From Parvularcula sp. BBD 1991-13 (GTDB taxonomy: Bacteria > Pseudomonadota > Alphaproteobacteria > Caulobacterales > Parvularculaceae), in NCBI GenBank assembly GCA_001657385.1, contig LYSZ01000007.1, forward strand, positions 98,622-162,621: 64,000 nt of DNA, written 5' to 3'. Both the position numbers and the translations under genes were made by a program. This document shows positions 52,967-62,653 of the stretch, in pieces. Below the pieces are notes generated by a model. It worked only from the letters and a program-made list of their open reading frames with translations, did not search any database and was not told the DNA's origin. Numbering within the stretch: the first letter of the stretch is position 1; each line of letters starts with the position of its first letter.

Positions 52967-53056
52967 GACCGGAATTATACCGTGCTCCACTGCTTTTAAG
53001 AATCACTTTTTGCGAGTCGAATGAGTCAAAGTTGGCGGGCGCCTTGAATCAATCTG

Positions 53057-53479
53057 CTACGAAAACCCGCACGCCAAGTCGCCGCTGGTCAGCGTTTTTT
53101 TCAATAAACGCTTCAGGCTGCGCTCAACCAACCCACTAGCAATAATTCGGTCCGTGAAGTTGGCGGCGGACCTGTTCGGACACGTGAGAACAAACGTTGC
53201 ATTAAAAAGGACTGCAAATGAATGAAAGAGCGGATCCTTGTTAATCTTGAGGTCCGGATCCAGAAACAGTTCCGCCGACAGCACGAAGCCTGACATTACA
53301 AAGCAAAATACGACCACTGCTATTGGAAGCATCGCCCAAGATGCATCCATACGCTGCAATTTGCGCGCGAGGCTCATAAAAATTAGGAATATTCCGCTTA
53401 CCGCTAATGCTGAAAAGACAACGCCAAGCCCCCACAAAACGCCGCCGTCTTCTGGTATTCGAAACACGATGCCTGTCAT
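53057..53479 (-). CDS. Small membrane protein
   Basis: 140 residues, with AGGAGCG upstream of the ATG. Two membrane helices (LWGLGVVFSALAVSGIFLIFM, LPIAVVVFCFVMSGFVLSA) are followed by a polar C-terminal half. No family recognised. Confidence 0.6.
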   Translation of the reverse strand: MTGIVFRIPEDGGVLWGLGVVFSALAVSGIFLIFMSLARKLQRMDASWAMLPIAVVVFCFVMSGFVLSAELFLDPDLKINKDPLFHSFAVLFNATFVLTCPNRSAANFTDRIIASGLVERSLKRLLKKTLTSGDLACGFS

Positions 53480-53745
53480 AGCACGCTCCTATCGCCTGTT
53501 GAGAAAAACACCGCCAAAATCAGACTTTGGTGATGCTGCTTTCATAATCTCCAAGCTGCTCCCAACACTATTCGGTCGTTCTATCGGACTAACGTTGACA
53601 TAACAGCACCGGACCACACGATGTTTGTGATTAATTCGTATAAGTTGAACAGCTATGGCGCAGCCTTACTAAAAAAGGCCGCTGGTTTGACCCCCTTCCA
53701 TCGATTCCAACGATTCAAATATGCACAGTCCTTTGACTCAATCGG
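53480..53745. other. Non-coding spacer
   Basis: About 265 bases between two minus-strand genes. No gene, hairpin or promoter is convincing. Confidence 0.3.
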
Positions 53746-54180
53746 CTACTCGTCTGCAATCCTCCGGCCGGGCCGATCCGGGTCGTCTACTTCGAATAAT
53801 CCGATATTCAGCGGCTCTTGGGCTCGCCCAGAAAGCGAACCGGGCGGCGCTTCCAATCGCTGCCTGATTTCTTGTCTCTGACGGGCCATTTCAGGGGTCT
53901 CGGAAGCCTCTTTCGTCGTCGGCCCGAAATAACTGACCCAGCACCGCCAGTTATTGTCGAGATCGACATCCAACGCTCCCCATTGCCCCTCTAACGCAAC
54001 GGCAAAGGCCGTCTCCGCCTCAATTCGCTCCTTGTACCGCGCATTTATCAGTCCAACGGAGAATTCGACATTTTCCAGTTCGGGATGCCTTTCAACAACC
54101 TCGCCTTCAGACTTCGCATAACCCATGGGCGCTTGAAACGCCGCCTCCGCACACCCTGCAATCGGATAGCTTGGCCTCAC
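53746..54180 (-). CDS. Hypothetical protein, last gene of the relaxase operon
   Basis: 144 residues from GTG 54180, overlapping the Cas4-like gene stop. It has FSVGLINARYKERIEAETAF, VALEGQWGALDVDLDNNWRC and an acidic C-terminal tail. No membrane or signal sequence. No family recognised. Its tight coupling suggests a role with the nuclease gene. Confidence 0.6.
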   Translation of the reverse strand: MRPSYPIAGCAEAAFQAPMGYAKSEGEVVERHPELENVEFSVGLINARYKERIEAETAFAVALEGQWGALDVDLDNNWRCWVSYFGPTTKEASETPEMARQRQEIRQRLEAPPGSLSGRAQEPLNIGLFEVDDPDRPGRRIADE

Positions 54181-54710
54181 TTAACCTTCCTCACCATTGC
54201 AGCGTCACATCGATATACATGACCGCATCCTCGACAGAGCGCCGGCGACGGCGTCGGTTTTGGCGCGATGCGCCGAGCGTCAATCGCGGCTGCGCGCCTG
54301 TACCTTCGGACGACCTCTGCGTCCGTATAAAGATCTACTCTGACGATCTTCACATTGCGCTTGTCGTCTACAAATCGAATATAACCAAACGCGGCGACCG
54401 TAGACCGCCGAAATTTTCGTTGCCCAGCGATCAACATCCTGTTGCCCGACAGTTGAACCCGGTCCGATTCAAAAACTCTCGGCGCCGCACGCCTCTTCGT
54501 ATCGAGCACCGCCAGAACCCCCGACTTCAGACACAATACCTGATCCGGCCGACCATGCAGCCTAACGGGCTGGCTTATTGCGAACGATCTTTCGTTCGCA
54601 ATCACTTTTGCGCCGCGCAACTCCGGAGGCGCAATCGCACGCCGCGACTTCAGTGACGCGAGCGCAAGACAAAATAATCCGCAAGCCGCGAGCCATATCC
54701 ACCAGCTCAT
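54177..54710 (-). CDS. Cas4-like PD-(D/E)XK nuclease with membrane anchor
   Basis: 177 residues. An N-terminal membrane helix (WWIWLAACGLFCLALASL) precedes a core with GRPDQVLCLKSG, LAVLDTKRR (D-x-K) and FESDRVQLSGN (the Q of motif IV), which is the RecB/Cas4-type order. The C-terminus has the cysteine cluster CRGCGHVYRC. A fourth cysteine near the N-terminus of the core is missing, but the upstream gene begins with a matching KCERQAAF segment. It might cut DNA during transfer. The anchor is odd for a nuclease. Confidence 0.6.
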   Translation of the reverse strand: MSWWIWLAACGLFCLALASLKSRRAIAPPELRGAKVIANERSFAISQPVRLHGRPDQVLCLKSGVLAVLDTKRRAAPRVFESDRVQLSGNRMLIAGQRKFRRSTVAAFGYIRFVDDKRNVKIVRVDLYTDAEVVRRYRRAAAIDARRIAPKPTPSPALCRGCGHVYRCDAAMVRKVK

Positions 54711-55132
54711 TTCCTGAACCCCAACAAAAGCTGAATGAGAGCTTTCAACGCTTGCGCCGACAGCGCCTTAACCCATCCTGATCCGCTCAACGCGCGTGCG
54801 ATCGGGGGCGATACGCGGTAATAGCATTCGATAAAAATGCGGCCCGATGTTGTTCTGGCCAGAACGTCATCCCGGAATTGGCGCAGCGCCTCTGTTTCCG
54901 GCGCATCTTCTCCGAAGAGCGCGCTGGCGACGAAACATCGACGGTCCGTCGAATTCGGCGCCAGCATTATTTGCCATTCGTACCGTTTGTGCTCACGTCG
55001 ACCTCGAGCCGCCAAGAACCTCCAGCGCGCGCTCCGTTTTTTACCATATTGCTTATCAAAGGCGGCCTGGCGCTCGCATTTAGCAAATGCGGACAACGTC
55101 GTGACCGCTACAGACTTCCCGCGCTGAGGCAC
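54707..55132 (-). CDS. CFI-box protein with Cas4-like N-terminus
   Basis: 141 residues. The N-terminal half resembles the start of Cas4/RecB-like nucleases (VTTLSAFAKCERQAAFDKQY, LAARGRREHKRYEWQ). The second half is the CFI-box region: CFVASALFGEDAPETEALRQ, FRDDVLARTTSGRIFIECYY, RVSPPIARAL. It overlaps the nuclease gene by four bases and follows sppA by one. The biochemical role of the CFI-box is not known. Confidence 0.65.
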   Translation of the reverse strand: MPQRGKSVAVTTLSAFAKCERQAAFDKQYGKKRSARWRFLAARGRREHKRYEWQIMLAPNSTDRRCFVASALFGEDAPETEALRQFRDDVLARTTSGRIFIECYYRVSPPIARALSGSGWVKALSAQALKALIQLLLGFRK

Positions 55133-55133
55133 G

Positions 55134-57017
55134 CTAGTTCACTTCACAGAGCAAGCACCGCGCCTGAACGCCCCTGCCCCTCGCTAACATCCCGACCTCG
55201 TCCGCGATCTTGGGGTAAGAGGCGCGTTGAGACACGCGAGCTGTCCATTCGATCGCCGCCAACCCAAGTCTGGCTTCGCTCATGGGCGCAAAGGACGACA
55301 AGACGCTCCCAGCTGTCGCCGGCGGTCTTGACACCTTCACACACGCGCTCGGCGCCGCGGTTCGCCCTGACAGGAACGCCATGGCGTCGTCTACGCCACC
55401 TATCTCATCTATGAGACCGATGTTGAGCGCGTCCGAAGCGTTCCATATTCTCCCCTCCGCCCACGTCGCTTCCTCGGCGTCTTCCATGCCCCGTGCATTG
55501 CGTACGATCTCTACGAACTTTTTATAGATCGCCTCCACCTCGCGCGTCGTCGCGGCCTCTTCCAGATCCGAAGGCGGCTCTCCGAGAGTCGTGTAACGGC
55601 TTGGCGCGTCAATCGAAACGCCGTCCCACGCAACATCGAACCGGTCGAGCAGGCCTGCGACGGACGGGCGCATGGAAAAAACGCCGATTGAACCCGTGAT
55701 CGTTGTCGGTTCTGCGAAGATATAGTCTGCCGCCGTCGCGATCCAATATCCTCCAGACGCCGCGGTTGTTCCCATCGACACGACAACTGTTCGACCAAGC
55801 GACTTGTAGCGCTCTAACGACGCCCGGATCATTTCGGCCGCTTGGGCGTCGCCGCCCGGGGAATTAATCCGAACGACAAGTCCCTTCACCGCCGCTATGC
55901 GCGCGAGACTCTCAATCTCGCTGACCACTGTTCCGGCCCCAGCGACCCCGTCCCCGGACTTGCCGCTCCGCAGTACGCCCTCAATGACGATGGATCCGAT
56001 AGAGGCTTCCTCTTTAAGCGCCGCCCTCTCGTCTTTCTCTCTCGCCAGTGCACACCTGTCGGGCCGTTTCGCTCCGAGATAACTTTCGAGAACAACGGTC
56101 TTGTTTATCGGTCTATCTGTCGGCGGCCCGAACGCCAGATCGAACACTTCGTAGCTTTTGGCTTCCCCGTCGATGAGCCCCATCTCTATCGCCTCGGACG
56201 CGTGGCCTCTATTCCCGACGCCCGCCTTAATCCATGACTTTACTTTCTCTGGCGACTGTCCCGAACGAGCAGCCATCTCGGAAATCAGGATCTCTTGTTG
56301 GCCCGCCAATGTGCGCGTGAGCGCCAGGCGCGCTTCGTCCGACATGCCGTTCTCTGTGTATGGTTCAATGGCGTTTTTAAAAACGCCGGCCTTGCCAACA
56401 ACAATCTCGACGCCGTGCGCTCTTAACGCTTCGCCAAAATACAACGTTCCAGACTTTAACCCGCCTACGGAAAAATGTCCCATCGGGTCCATAAGCAATT
56501 TGTCAGCGGCTTTGCCCGTCAACCACGATGCGTTTGTATGGTTTGACGCCGTGACAACGACTTCAACGCCAAGGCTCCGCGCTTTCATAATCGCGCTGGC
56601 GATTCTGAGCGCCGGCCCCGTACCAGAAAGATTGAGGCCGTCCGCGGCTATGACTATTCTTACGATCCTGTCGTCGACGGCTGCGTCCTTGATTGCTTCG
56701 GCGATTAGCGATGCAGAGTGTTTCGGCGGATCGATCCAGAATTTCAGCCACGGAACATGGTCGAATGGCGTCGCCTCTATGACCGGTTTATCGATGTTTA
56801 CAAAGAGCGTTGTTCCGTGTTCGATTTTCGCCGGCTTCGGGGTCAGGAGATACGCAACGCCAACAAATATCACCGACAAGAGCCCCCATTTGAGCAGGAA
56901 AGCGACGATCCCTCGCCCGGTCGTGATGGCTCCTGAAATGATCAGCCTGGCCGTCTCTAAACCCGGCCTAAAAAGAGTGTTGGTGATGAACGAGCGAACT
57001 TGGTGTCCGTGACTCAT
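55134..57017 (-). CDS. SppA-type (S49) signal peptide peptidase
   Basis: 627 residues from ATG 57017 with GGAG upstream. A membrane helix near residues 40-60 (WGLLSVIFVGVAYLLT) is followed by two SppA halves. The catalytic pair is Lys214 (GVFKNAIEPYT) and Ser421 (GTTAASGGYW), spaced like Lys209 and Ser409 of E. coli SppA. It removes leftover signal peptides or processes membrane proteins. It is unusual within a relaxase operon: traI ends 16 bases upstream. Confidence 0.92.
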   Translation of the reverse strand: MSHGHQVRSFITNTLFRPGLETARLIISGAITTGRGIVAFLLKWGLLSVIFVGVAYLLTPKPAKIEHGTTLFVNIDKPVIEATPFDHVPWLKFWIDPPKHSASLIAEAIKDAAVDDRIVRIVIAADGLNLSGTGPALRIASAIMKARSLGVEVVVTASNHTNASWLTGKAADKLLMDPMGHFSVGGLKSGTLYFGEALRAHGVEIVVGKAGVFKNAIEPYTENGMSDEARLALTRTLAGQQEILISEMAARSGQSPEKVKSWIKAGVGNRGHASEAIEMGLIDGEAKSYEVFDLAFGPPTDRPINKTVVLESYLGAKRPDRCALAREKDERAALKEEASIGSIVIEGVLRSGKSGDGVAGAGTVVSEIESLARIAAVKGLVVRINSPGGDAQAAEMIRASLERYKSLGRTVVVSMGTTAASGGYWIATAADYIFAEPTTITGSIGVFSMRPSVAGLLDRFDVAWDGVSIDAPSRYTTLGEPPSDLEEAATTREVEAIYKKFVEIVRNARGMEDAEEATWAEGRIWNASDALNIGLIDEIGGVDDAMAFLSGRTAAPSACVKVSRPPATAGSVLSSFAPMSEARLGLAAIEWTARVSQRASYPKIADEVGMLARGRGVQARCLLCEVN

Positions 57018-57033
57018 AAGAAACTCCATCTGG

Positions 57034-60000
57034 TTATCTGCCAAAATCGGCCTCTCGGCCTGTATCTTTCTCGACTGTGCTCTCACCGGGTCCCGGCGCT
57101 GAGCCCTTCCCGTCGTTCTTACCGCCTACGCCTTCTCGTTCTTCCGTCGACTTTTCATCAACGCGGCGTTTATCGGCGGACGCGCCCTCGCCAGCCGGAG
57201 AGGGAACCGACTGATCTGCGGCGCCCCCAGCTGTGGCGCGTTCTTCATCAATGGAGAGGAAACGCTTCAGATCCATGGCGCCGTTTCTAAAAACTCTTTG
57301 CGCCAAAGCGCGCCAGGGATTTACTTCCTTTTCTGTGGACGGCGCAGTTGAGGGTCGGGCGAGATCCTGCGTTTCCACGGGCGCGGTATCTTTGGATGGC
57401 TCTTCCGTTGAGACTTCGCCAACGCCCTCTAGCGCCGAGGTTTTGCCGCCCGGGTTGTCCGTGAGAATTTTCGCCAGTTTTCCTTGGTCATTCGTCCACA
57501 ATTCGATCGCATATTGCGCCCGCGTCAATGCCGTATAGAACGTCTGCTGATTAAGGAGCGGCCCCGGACGCGCCGGCGCCACAACCATGGCTTTCGAATA
57601 GGTCGCCCCTTGCGCCTTATAGACGGTCAGGGCGTATCCGTGGTCCCAATTCGGGTTCTTTTCGAGGTCAATCGTCCTCGTATTTCCGTCGCTGAACGCG
57701 ACCGTCGCCACCTTCCCGTCAACGCTAAGAACCTTTCCATCAAACCCGTTTTTCACCTGATCCAGCTCAGGTTGATTTCGCTTCCATTGAATCAGATCCC
57801 CCTTCGAGATCTCCCGGTCCTCAATGTCGTAGACGCTGACGCCGCGGACGGAGGACCTCCCCGGACGCCATATAAGCGTTTCCTTTCCCTCGTTGTTTAA
57901 GTTCGCGCCCTTGGCGAGTTCTCTCTTCCCGTCATGGGGACGCTCGAGAACCAATTCATCGCCGATCCGTGCTTTGATCTCGAATGTGGCGTTTCTCTCT
58001 ATGCCGAGCGTTTTAGCTCCCTGATGGAATGTCACCGCCGCATTTTTTTCAGGGTATAGTTCTGCGATCTTCTTTTGTGCGTTGTTCATCGGACGGGATG
58101 AATGGATTTTGAGTTCTTCACCCTTGTCTTCGAGAACGCCTTCCTCTTTCAGGTGAATCCGAACCCTGTTCGACAGGGCCACACGCGTTGGATTGTCCAG
58201 CGCCATCAATCGCGTGCTTTCACGATCCTCTGACGTGATCCAGGCATGGGCCGCTGCGTCAACGATATCTTTCATGCCGCGCACATGGACTCGATCGATG
58301 TTCGCCATCGCAGCCTTGATCTCGCCCGCCCGCGCCGCTTCAACGGCCGCTTTCACCGTCTCGGTCTTGTGGCGACGAGATTGAACTAGTTTTGACACCT
58401 CGCCTCCCAACCTTCCAGCGAGATCGTGTGGTTTACCTTGTTCAATCGCGCCAAGTTGTTTGGGCGGATCGCCAATCGCCAGTACCCGAAAATGCTGTTT
58501 CGCCGCGAGTTCGTTCAGACGCTTCGCCGCCCGCGTGCTCTTCATTGTCGCTTCGTCGACAAATACAATCCCGCCACGCTTAATGTCGGATGCGCCGTTT
58601 TGGAGAAACTTGTCCAAGGTCATCCCGGGAATCCCGTGATCATCGGCGACTTTTCCGGCGGCTTGAGCGGTTTTTGCAATGGCGATGTGATCTCGGAAAC
58701 GCGTCGCCTGCACGACAGCGCCGATCGCTGCAGACTTTCCCGCGCCTGCAACGCCATTGATGAAGTAAAAACGGTTTCGGGAGGTGAGAAAGCCGGTCAC
58801 CGCATCATGTTGTTCCTGCTCGAGCGGATACTCCCTGACTTTATCTCCCTCGTTGACTCGAACGCGGTATGCGCCAACCCTTCTGTCGGCGACGCTTTTC
58901 CTGTGGATCGGCGCCAACTTCCCTTTTCCGAGCGACAGCGTTTGAGCAAATTTTTGCTCCGCGACGAGGTCTTTTGATAAAATCCGTCCCCGGTAGATAT
59001 GCTTCCCACCCGTTTGCTCCGTCGAACGGATGATTTGTTTTTTGTCTTCATAGCGCTTCAGCGCCGCGTCAATATCGGCAAGTTCAATCTCCGGCCCTCC
59101 GATCTGAAGCGTATCAGAGATGATTTTCGCTTCTTCCACCACAGCCTCGCTCGCGCTGGCGTTCTGGAGGCCATATTGTAACCCTGCGCGGAGTGCTTTT
59201 GATTTCGCGGGGTTCTCTTGTTTTTCGCGCGCGTCTCGAGGAGGACGACTGTATTCGCGGTCTTGCGCTTCCTCGATCAATTCGCGCAGCCCATCCATCT
59301 CCGCTTCATGTTTATCAAGTGCTTTGGACAAAAGCTCCTGATGCGTTGCTTTGACCTTGTTTTTACGCGTAGCCAGCGCCGCCTTACCTCGTCCCTTTCT
59401 ACCTTCCAGCGAGTGCTCTTCGACATATGCGTCGATTTGTTTTGAGCGGGTCGAGTTTGCGTCGATCAGTTTTTCAGGGACGCCTATGATTTCGACTGTC
59501 CCCTTTTTTCGATCCCACTTAATGTTGTATCCAAGCGCTTGAAGTCGGTTTGCAAGCCCGTTCTGGTAGACCTGCCCCATGGCGCGCCCGGCGCCGTACA
59601 AGGAAGGCGAATGCAGCGAACGCCAAGTGTCGTCCTTCTTGTCGTGGGTCATATTCAGAAAGACGTTATGGGTGTGGAGCTGCGCTTCCTGTTCACGCGA
59701 CCAGAACTCAGTTGCGCTCGATACGACCGCGTTCTCCGTATTGCGGTATTCGACGGCGCCGCCTTTCAGTCGCACCCTCGTAAAAGCGTACCGCTCCATA
59801 AACCCGACGGCTTCGCTCACCGCTTCGCGATGCGCGTTGACGACGCGGTAATCCATCCCGAGCACCGCGACGACAGAGACCGATTTCGGCGCCGACAAAG
59901 TAAAATCCCATCCCGGGTGATGCGGCTTATCGGGTGTTTCAGTTTTTTTCCATGCCGCTTCGTGACCTTCTGGCAACTCGCCGCGCAGCAGCGCTTCAAA

Positions 60001-60189
60001 CTGTTTTGGATCTACTGACGCGCCCCCGCCTGGTCCCGCTGAGCTCTTCCCTTCCGAAAGACCCAACCGAGCCGCCCCTGAACCATCCCAGGCGACGGGT
60101 TCGTCCTTGTCCTTTGTGTAGTAGTCTCCGCCAAAATGGTACTTTGCGGCTTGCCCGGGAGGAGCTGATATTGAGTGAGCGCTTAACAT
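57034..60189 (-). CDS. traI: MobF relaxase-helicase (TraI/TrwC type)
   Basis: 1051 residues. The N-terminal relaxase has the two tyrosines at 23-24 (FGGDYYTKD) and the metal histidines H172 and H174 (EAQLHTHNVFLN). The C-terminal helicase has Walker A GVAGAGKS (479-486), then FVDEAT and a helicase motif V-like YALTVYKAQGATYS. It nicks oriT and unwinds the transferred strand. Length is close to TrwC (966) and well below F TraI. A disordered acidic/proline-rich tail ends it. It follows traD by 11 bases. Confidence 0.95.
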   Translation of the reverse strand: MLSAHSISAPPGQAAKYHFGGDYYTKDKDEPVAWDGSGAARLGLSEGKSSAGPGGGASVDPKQFEALLRGELPEGHEAAWKKTETPDKPHHPGWDFTLSAPKSVSVVAVLGMDYRVVNAHREAVSEAVGFMERYAFTRVRLKGGAVEYRNTENAVVSSATEFWSREQEAQLHTHNVFLNMTHDKKDDTWRSLHSPSLYGAGRAMGQVYQNGLANRLQALGYNIKWDRKKGTVEIIGVPEKLIDANSTRSKQIDAYVEEHSLEGRKGRGKAALATRKNKVKATHQELLSKALDKHEAEMDGLRELIEEAQDREYSRPPRDAREKQENPAKSKALRAGLQYGLQNASASEAVVEEAKIISDTLQIGGPEIELADIDAALKRYEDKKQIIRSTEQTGGKHIYRGRILSKDLVAEQKFAQTLSLGKGKLAPIHRKSVADRRVGAYRVRVNEGDKVREYPLEQEQHDAVTGFLTSRNRFYFINGVAGAGKSAAIGAVVQATRFRDHIAIAKTAQAAGKVADDHGIPGMTLDKFLQNGASDIKRGGIVFVDEATMKSTRAAKRLNELAAKQHFRVLAIGDPPKQLGAIEQGKPHDLAGRLGGEVSKLVQSRRHKTETVKAAVEAARAGEIKAAMANIDRVHVRGMKDIVDAAAHAWITSEDRESTRLMALDNPTRVALSNRVRIHLKEEGVLEDKGEELKIHSSRPMNNAQKKIAELYPEKNAAVTFHQGAKTLGIERNATFEIKARIGDELVLERPHDGKRELAKGANLNNEGKETLIWRPGRSSVRGVSVYDIEDREISKGDLIQWKRNQPELDQVKNGFDGKVLSVDGKVATVAFSDGNTRTIDLEKNPNWDHGYALTVYKAQGATYSKAMVVAPARPGPLLNQQTFYTALTRAQYAIELWTNDQGKLAKILTDNPGGKTSALEGVGEVSTEEPSKDTAPVETQDLARPSTAPSTEKEVNPWRALAQRVFRNGAMDLKRFLSIDEERATAGGAADQSVPSPAGEGASADKRRVDEKSTEEREGVGGKNDGKGSAPGPGESTVEKDTGREADFGR

Positions 60190-60200
60190 AACGCTTTCCC

Positions 60201-62261
60201 CTAAGCCCCCTGCGCCGGCGCATCATGGTCTGCGTCCTGCATTCGCTCGAAGATTGTCCGTTCGTCATCGGCGCCGTCCTCATCGTCGCCGCCGCCAGTT
60301 CGCTCTATTCCTGAACCGAAGTGTTCTTTCTCGTCAGGTTTGCCCGGAGGCGCCTTCGGGCGATCATGCTCCGCGTTTTGCTTTTCTCCACCTTCTTCGG
60401 GCTTTCCTGTTTCCGGTGCTTGTGCGTCATCGCCGTCAGCTTCCGCAGGCGACGCGCCGTCCGCTTGGTCGGTTTCCTCAGTCTCAACCGGGTCGGGCTC
60501 ATCGCTCCAATCGGCAAGCATGATTTTCTGAGCCGATTGAACGAAGGCTTTCGCCACGGATCGAAATTTCCGGTATCTGAACTTGTGCTGAACGATCGGC
60601 AATCCTCTCCCCATAGAGAGGAAGAAATTTAAGTTGTCGAGATTTCGAAGCTCGGACGGAAGGACGACCGCGCGCTCGACCTTCTGCTTTTGCATGGTCC
60701 TGCCGTCGCGCATTTCATGTCGTCCGACGGAGACGCCCTCCTGCGCTTCTTCCCGTTCCGCTTTTCCAAGCGACTGCGAACACCACTCCGCGGTCATCGG
60801 ATCGTTGGGACGGAAGAGACACGATGTCGAACAGTTTCCGGCAATGGCTTCGGCTTCCTCCCGTCGATAGACAGAAACAAGCCGCGCAAAAGACTGGTAT
60901 CCAAGCGCAGCGCATCCCCCGAACTTTCGCGATTGAGCCATCATTTGCGGCAACGCGGTCAAGCGGTTCAGCGAGGGCAATTCGTCAAAGACCAGCCACA
61001 TGCGTCGGTCGGGATCTTCGGTCATCGACAGCAATGTCGCCGTCGCCGTATCCACCCACAGCGTGATCAATCCTCGAAAGGCGTCCAACTGCTTATTCTT
61101 CGACGTGATGAAGAGCCATCGGTCAGGATTGTCGTCGGCAATGTAATCGCTGATCGAGAAGAGATCGCCCTCGTCCTCGATGTACCTGAAACCTTTCATG
61201 TTCGACGCAATGGTCGCTCGAACAGAGGCGGTCATCTTCTCTCCGCCTTCGTCAATGAACGACATCGCCTGTGTGTTGCGGCAGAACGAAATGAAGCGAC
61301 TCATCGGCTCCAGCGTGAGCATTTTGACGAGGTCTTCATTCCTCGGTTTCTGATTTCTTTTGGCGGCTTCTTTCGCGAGTTTTTCGGCTACGGATGCAAA
61401 AACGGCGCGGCCGGCATTCACCCAAAAGGGCTCGCTGAAAGAATCTTCCGGCAGGAGCGACGCGGCCAGGCGGTCATAGTCCGTCTGCTCCTGCACTTCC
61501 GCCCAGATGTTCCAAGACGGCGCTCGCGCATCGAGCGGATTCAGGAGAACGTCCCTATCGGGCCGATAGAATTTTTCCACGAAGGCGCCGTTGATATCGT
61601 AGACGACGGCGCGCTGCCCTTCCAGCCGAACCCCGTCCAGCAGCCTCAATATGGCTTGCGTCTTTCCGGTTCCCGACGCGCCGATAAACTGCATATGCTG
61701 CGTCTCGAACTCCCGGGGAACCCATACCTTCCCCAACGTTAAAACGCCGCGAGGTCCATGGCGCCTGAGCGCTCTTTTCAGACTTTTCACAGTGCCGCGG
61801 ACCGCGCCTCGAACATGGTCGTCCGTCGACTGGCTGCGACCCGTAAAATAGAAAAACGCGCCTACAAGAAATATGATCGTCGTCATCGCTCCAACGCCGA
61901 TCAGAAAGCCTCTTCGGCCGCCTTGGAACATCGCCGCTTTGGCGTCATCGGCGAGTTGCGATTGGGTGAATTTGTCGGACCTTATCAGCCAGACCTGGCC
62001 TTCGGGTTCGCGGTAGGCGACCAGTTTTGTCGGATCGCCCAGAACCACGATATTGACTGAAGCACGACCGTACACCACGAGCGAATGCCGTTCGTTGTCC
62101 GTCATGCCGCGCCACGCGAACAAAGTGACCAGGGCGACCAGAATGACGAGGCCGGCGAACAGCGTTTGGATGATCGATTCCGAGAGCATCCGCCATTCGT
62201 GAACGATCGATTGCGCGCCCCTGATCCAATCCGACAACCCGCCTCGAAACATCGTCGCCAT
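60201..62261 (-). CDS. traD: TraD coupling protein (VirD4 type)
   Basis: 686 residues. Two N-terminal membrane segments (about 30-50 and 118-140) precede the ATPase domain with Walker A GASGTGKT (194-201) and MWLVFDELPSLNRL as Walker B. The C-terminal 110 residues are acidic, proline-rich and probably disordered; in F TraD such a tail contacts TraM. It recruits the relaxosome to the channel. It overlaps the RHH gene by one base. Confidence 0.95.
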   Translation of the reverse strand: MATMFRGGLSDWIRGAQSIVHEWRMLSESIIQTLFAGLVILVALVTLFAWRGMTDNERHSLVVYGRASVNIVVLGDPTKLVAYREPEGQVWLIRSDKFTQSQLADDAKAAMFQGGRRGFLIGVGAMTTIIFLVGAFFYFTGRSQSTDDHVRGAVRGTVKSLKRALRRHGPRGVLTLGKVWVPREFETQHMQFIGASGTGKTQAILRLLDGVRLEGQRAVVYDINGAFVEKFYRPDRDVLLNPLDARAPSWNIWAEVQEQTDYDRLAASLLPEDSFSEPFWVNAGRAVFASVAEKLAKEAAKRNQKPRNEDLVKMLTLEPMSRFISFCRNTQAMSFIDEGGEKMTASVRATIASNMKGFRYIEDEGDLFSISDYIADDNPDRWLFITSKNKQLDAFRGLITLWVDTATATLLSMTEDPDRRMWLVFDELPSLNRLTALPQMMAQSRKFGGCAALGYQSFARLVSVYRREEAEAIAGNCSTSCLFRPNDPMTAEWCSQSLGKAEREEAQEGVSVGRHEMRDGRTMQKQKVERAVVLPSELRNLDNLNFFLSMGRGLPIVQHKFRYRKFRSVAKAFVQSAQKIMLADWSDEPDPVETEETDQADGASPAEADGDDAQAPETGKPEEGGEKQNAEHDRPKAPPGKPDEKEHFGSGIERTGGGDDEDGADDERTIFERMQDADHDAPAQGA

Positions 62262-62653
62262 TATCGACCTCCCTCAATCGCGCGGAGGTTTGGCGCGTCG
62301 TGTTCACTGGAACTGGCTTCCTCGATTTCCTTCAGTGTTTTCCCGAGGAGATCGTTCGCCTGCTTCAGCGCGTGCGTTTCCATTTCACGCCCGCCGCCAT
62401 TGCGCAGAATCTCCGCCGAGACGACGGCCGATACGATTGCGCTCTGGAGAATGCGCTCCAAAAAAACGTCGATGCGACGTCGTCCGAATGGCGCGCCAAG
62501 CGCCAACGCGTCCGCGGCCGTCGCGCTGTTTTCAGTTATTTGAATCACGAAAGAACGAAGAACTTCGCTGGGGCTCAATCCCGCAGATCTACAGATTGAT
62601 CCGAAGTTATCGTGGGTCTTGTCGTCGACCCTGAACGCTATCGTTCGTGTCAC
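62261..62653 (-). CDS. Ribbon-helix-helix relaxosome protein (TraY/CopG-like)
   Basis: 130 residues from GTG 62653, preceded by AGGGA at a slightly long distance. The longer open frame to 62884 contains a hydrophobic out-of-frame stretch over the promoter and palindromes. The core is TRTIAFRVDDKTHDNFGSIC then AGLSPSEVLRSFVIQI, a beta strand and two helices. Such proteins bind oriT and control the operon. It is the first gene before traD and traI. Confidence 0.7.
   Translation of the reverse strand: MTRTIAFRVDDKTHDNFGSICRSAGLSPSEVLRSFVIQITENSATAADALALGAPFGRRRIDVFLERILQSAIVSAVVSAEILRNGGGREMETHALKQANDLLGKTLKEIEEASSSEHDAPNLRAIEGGR

Noticed and set aside
54177..55132. A CRISPR-Cas locus suggested by the Cas4-like protein
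   Set aside because: No repeat-spacer array and no other cas gene is present in the window.
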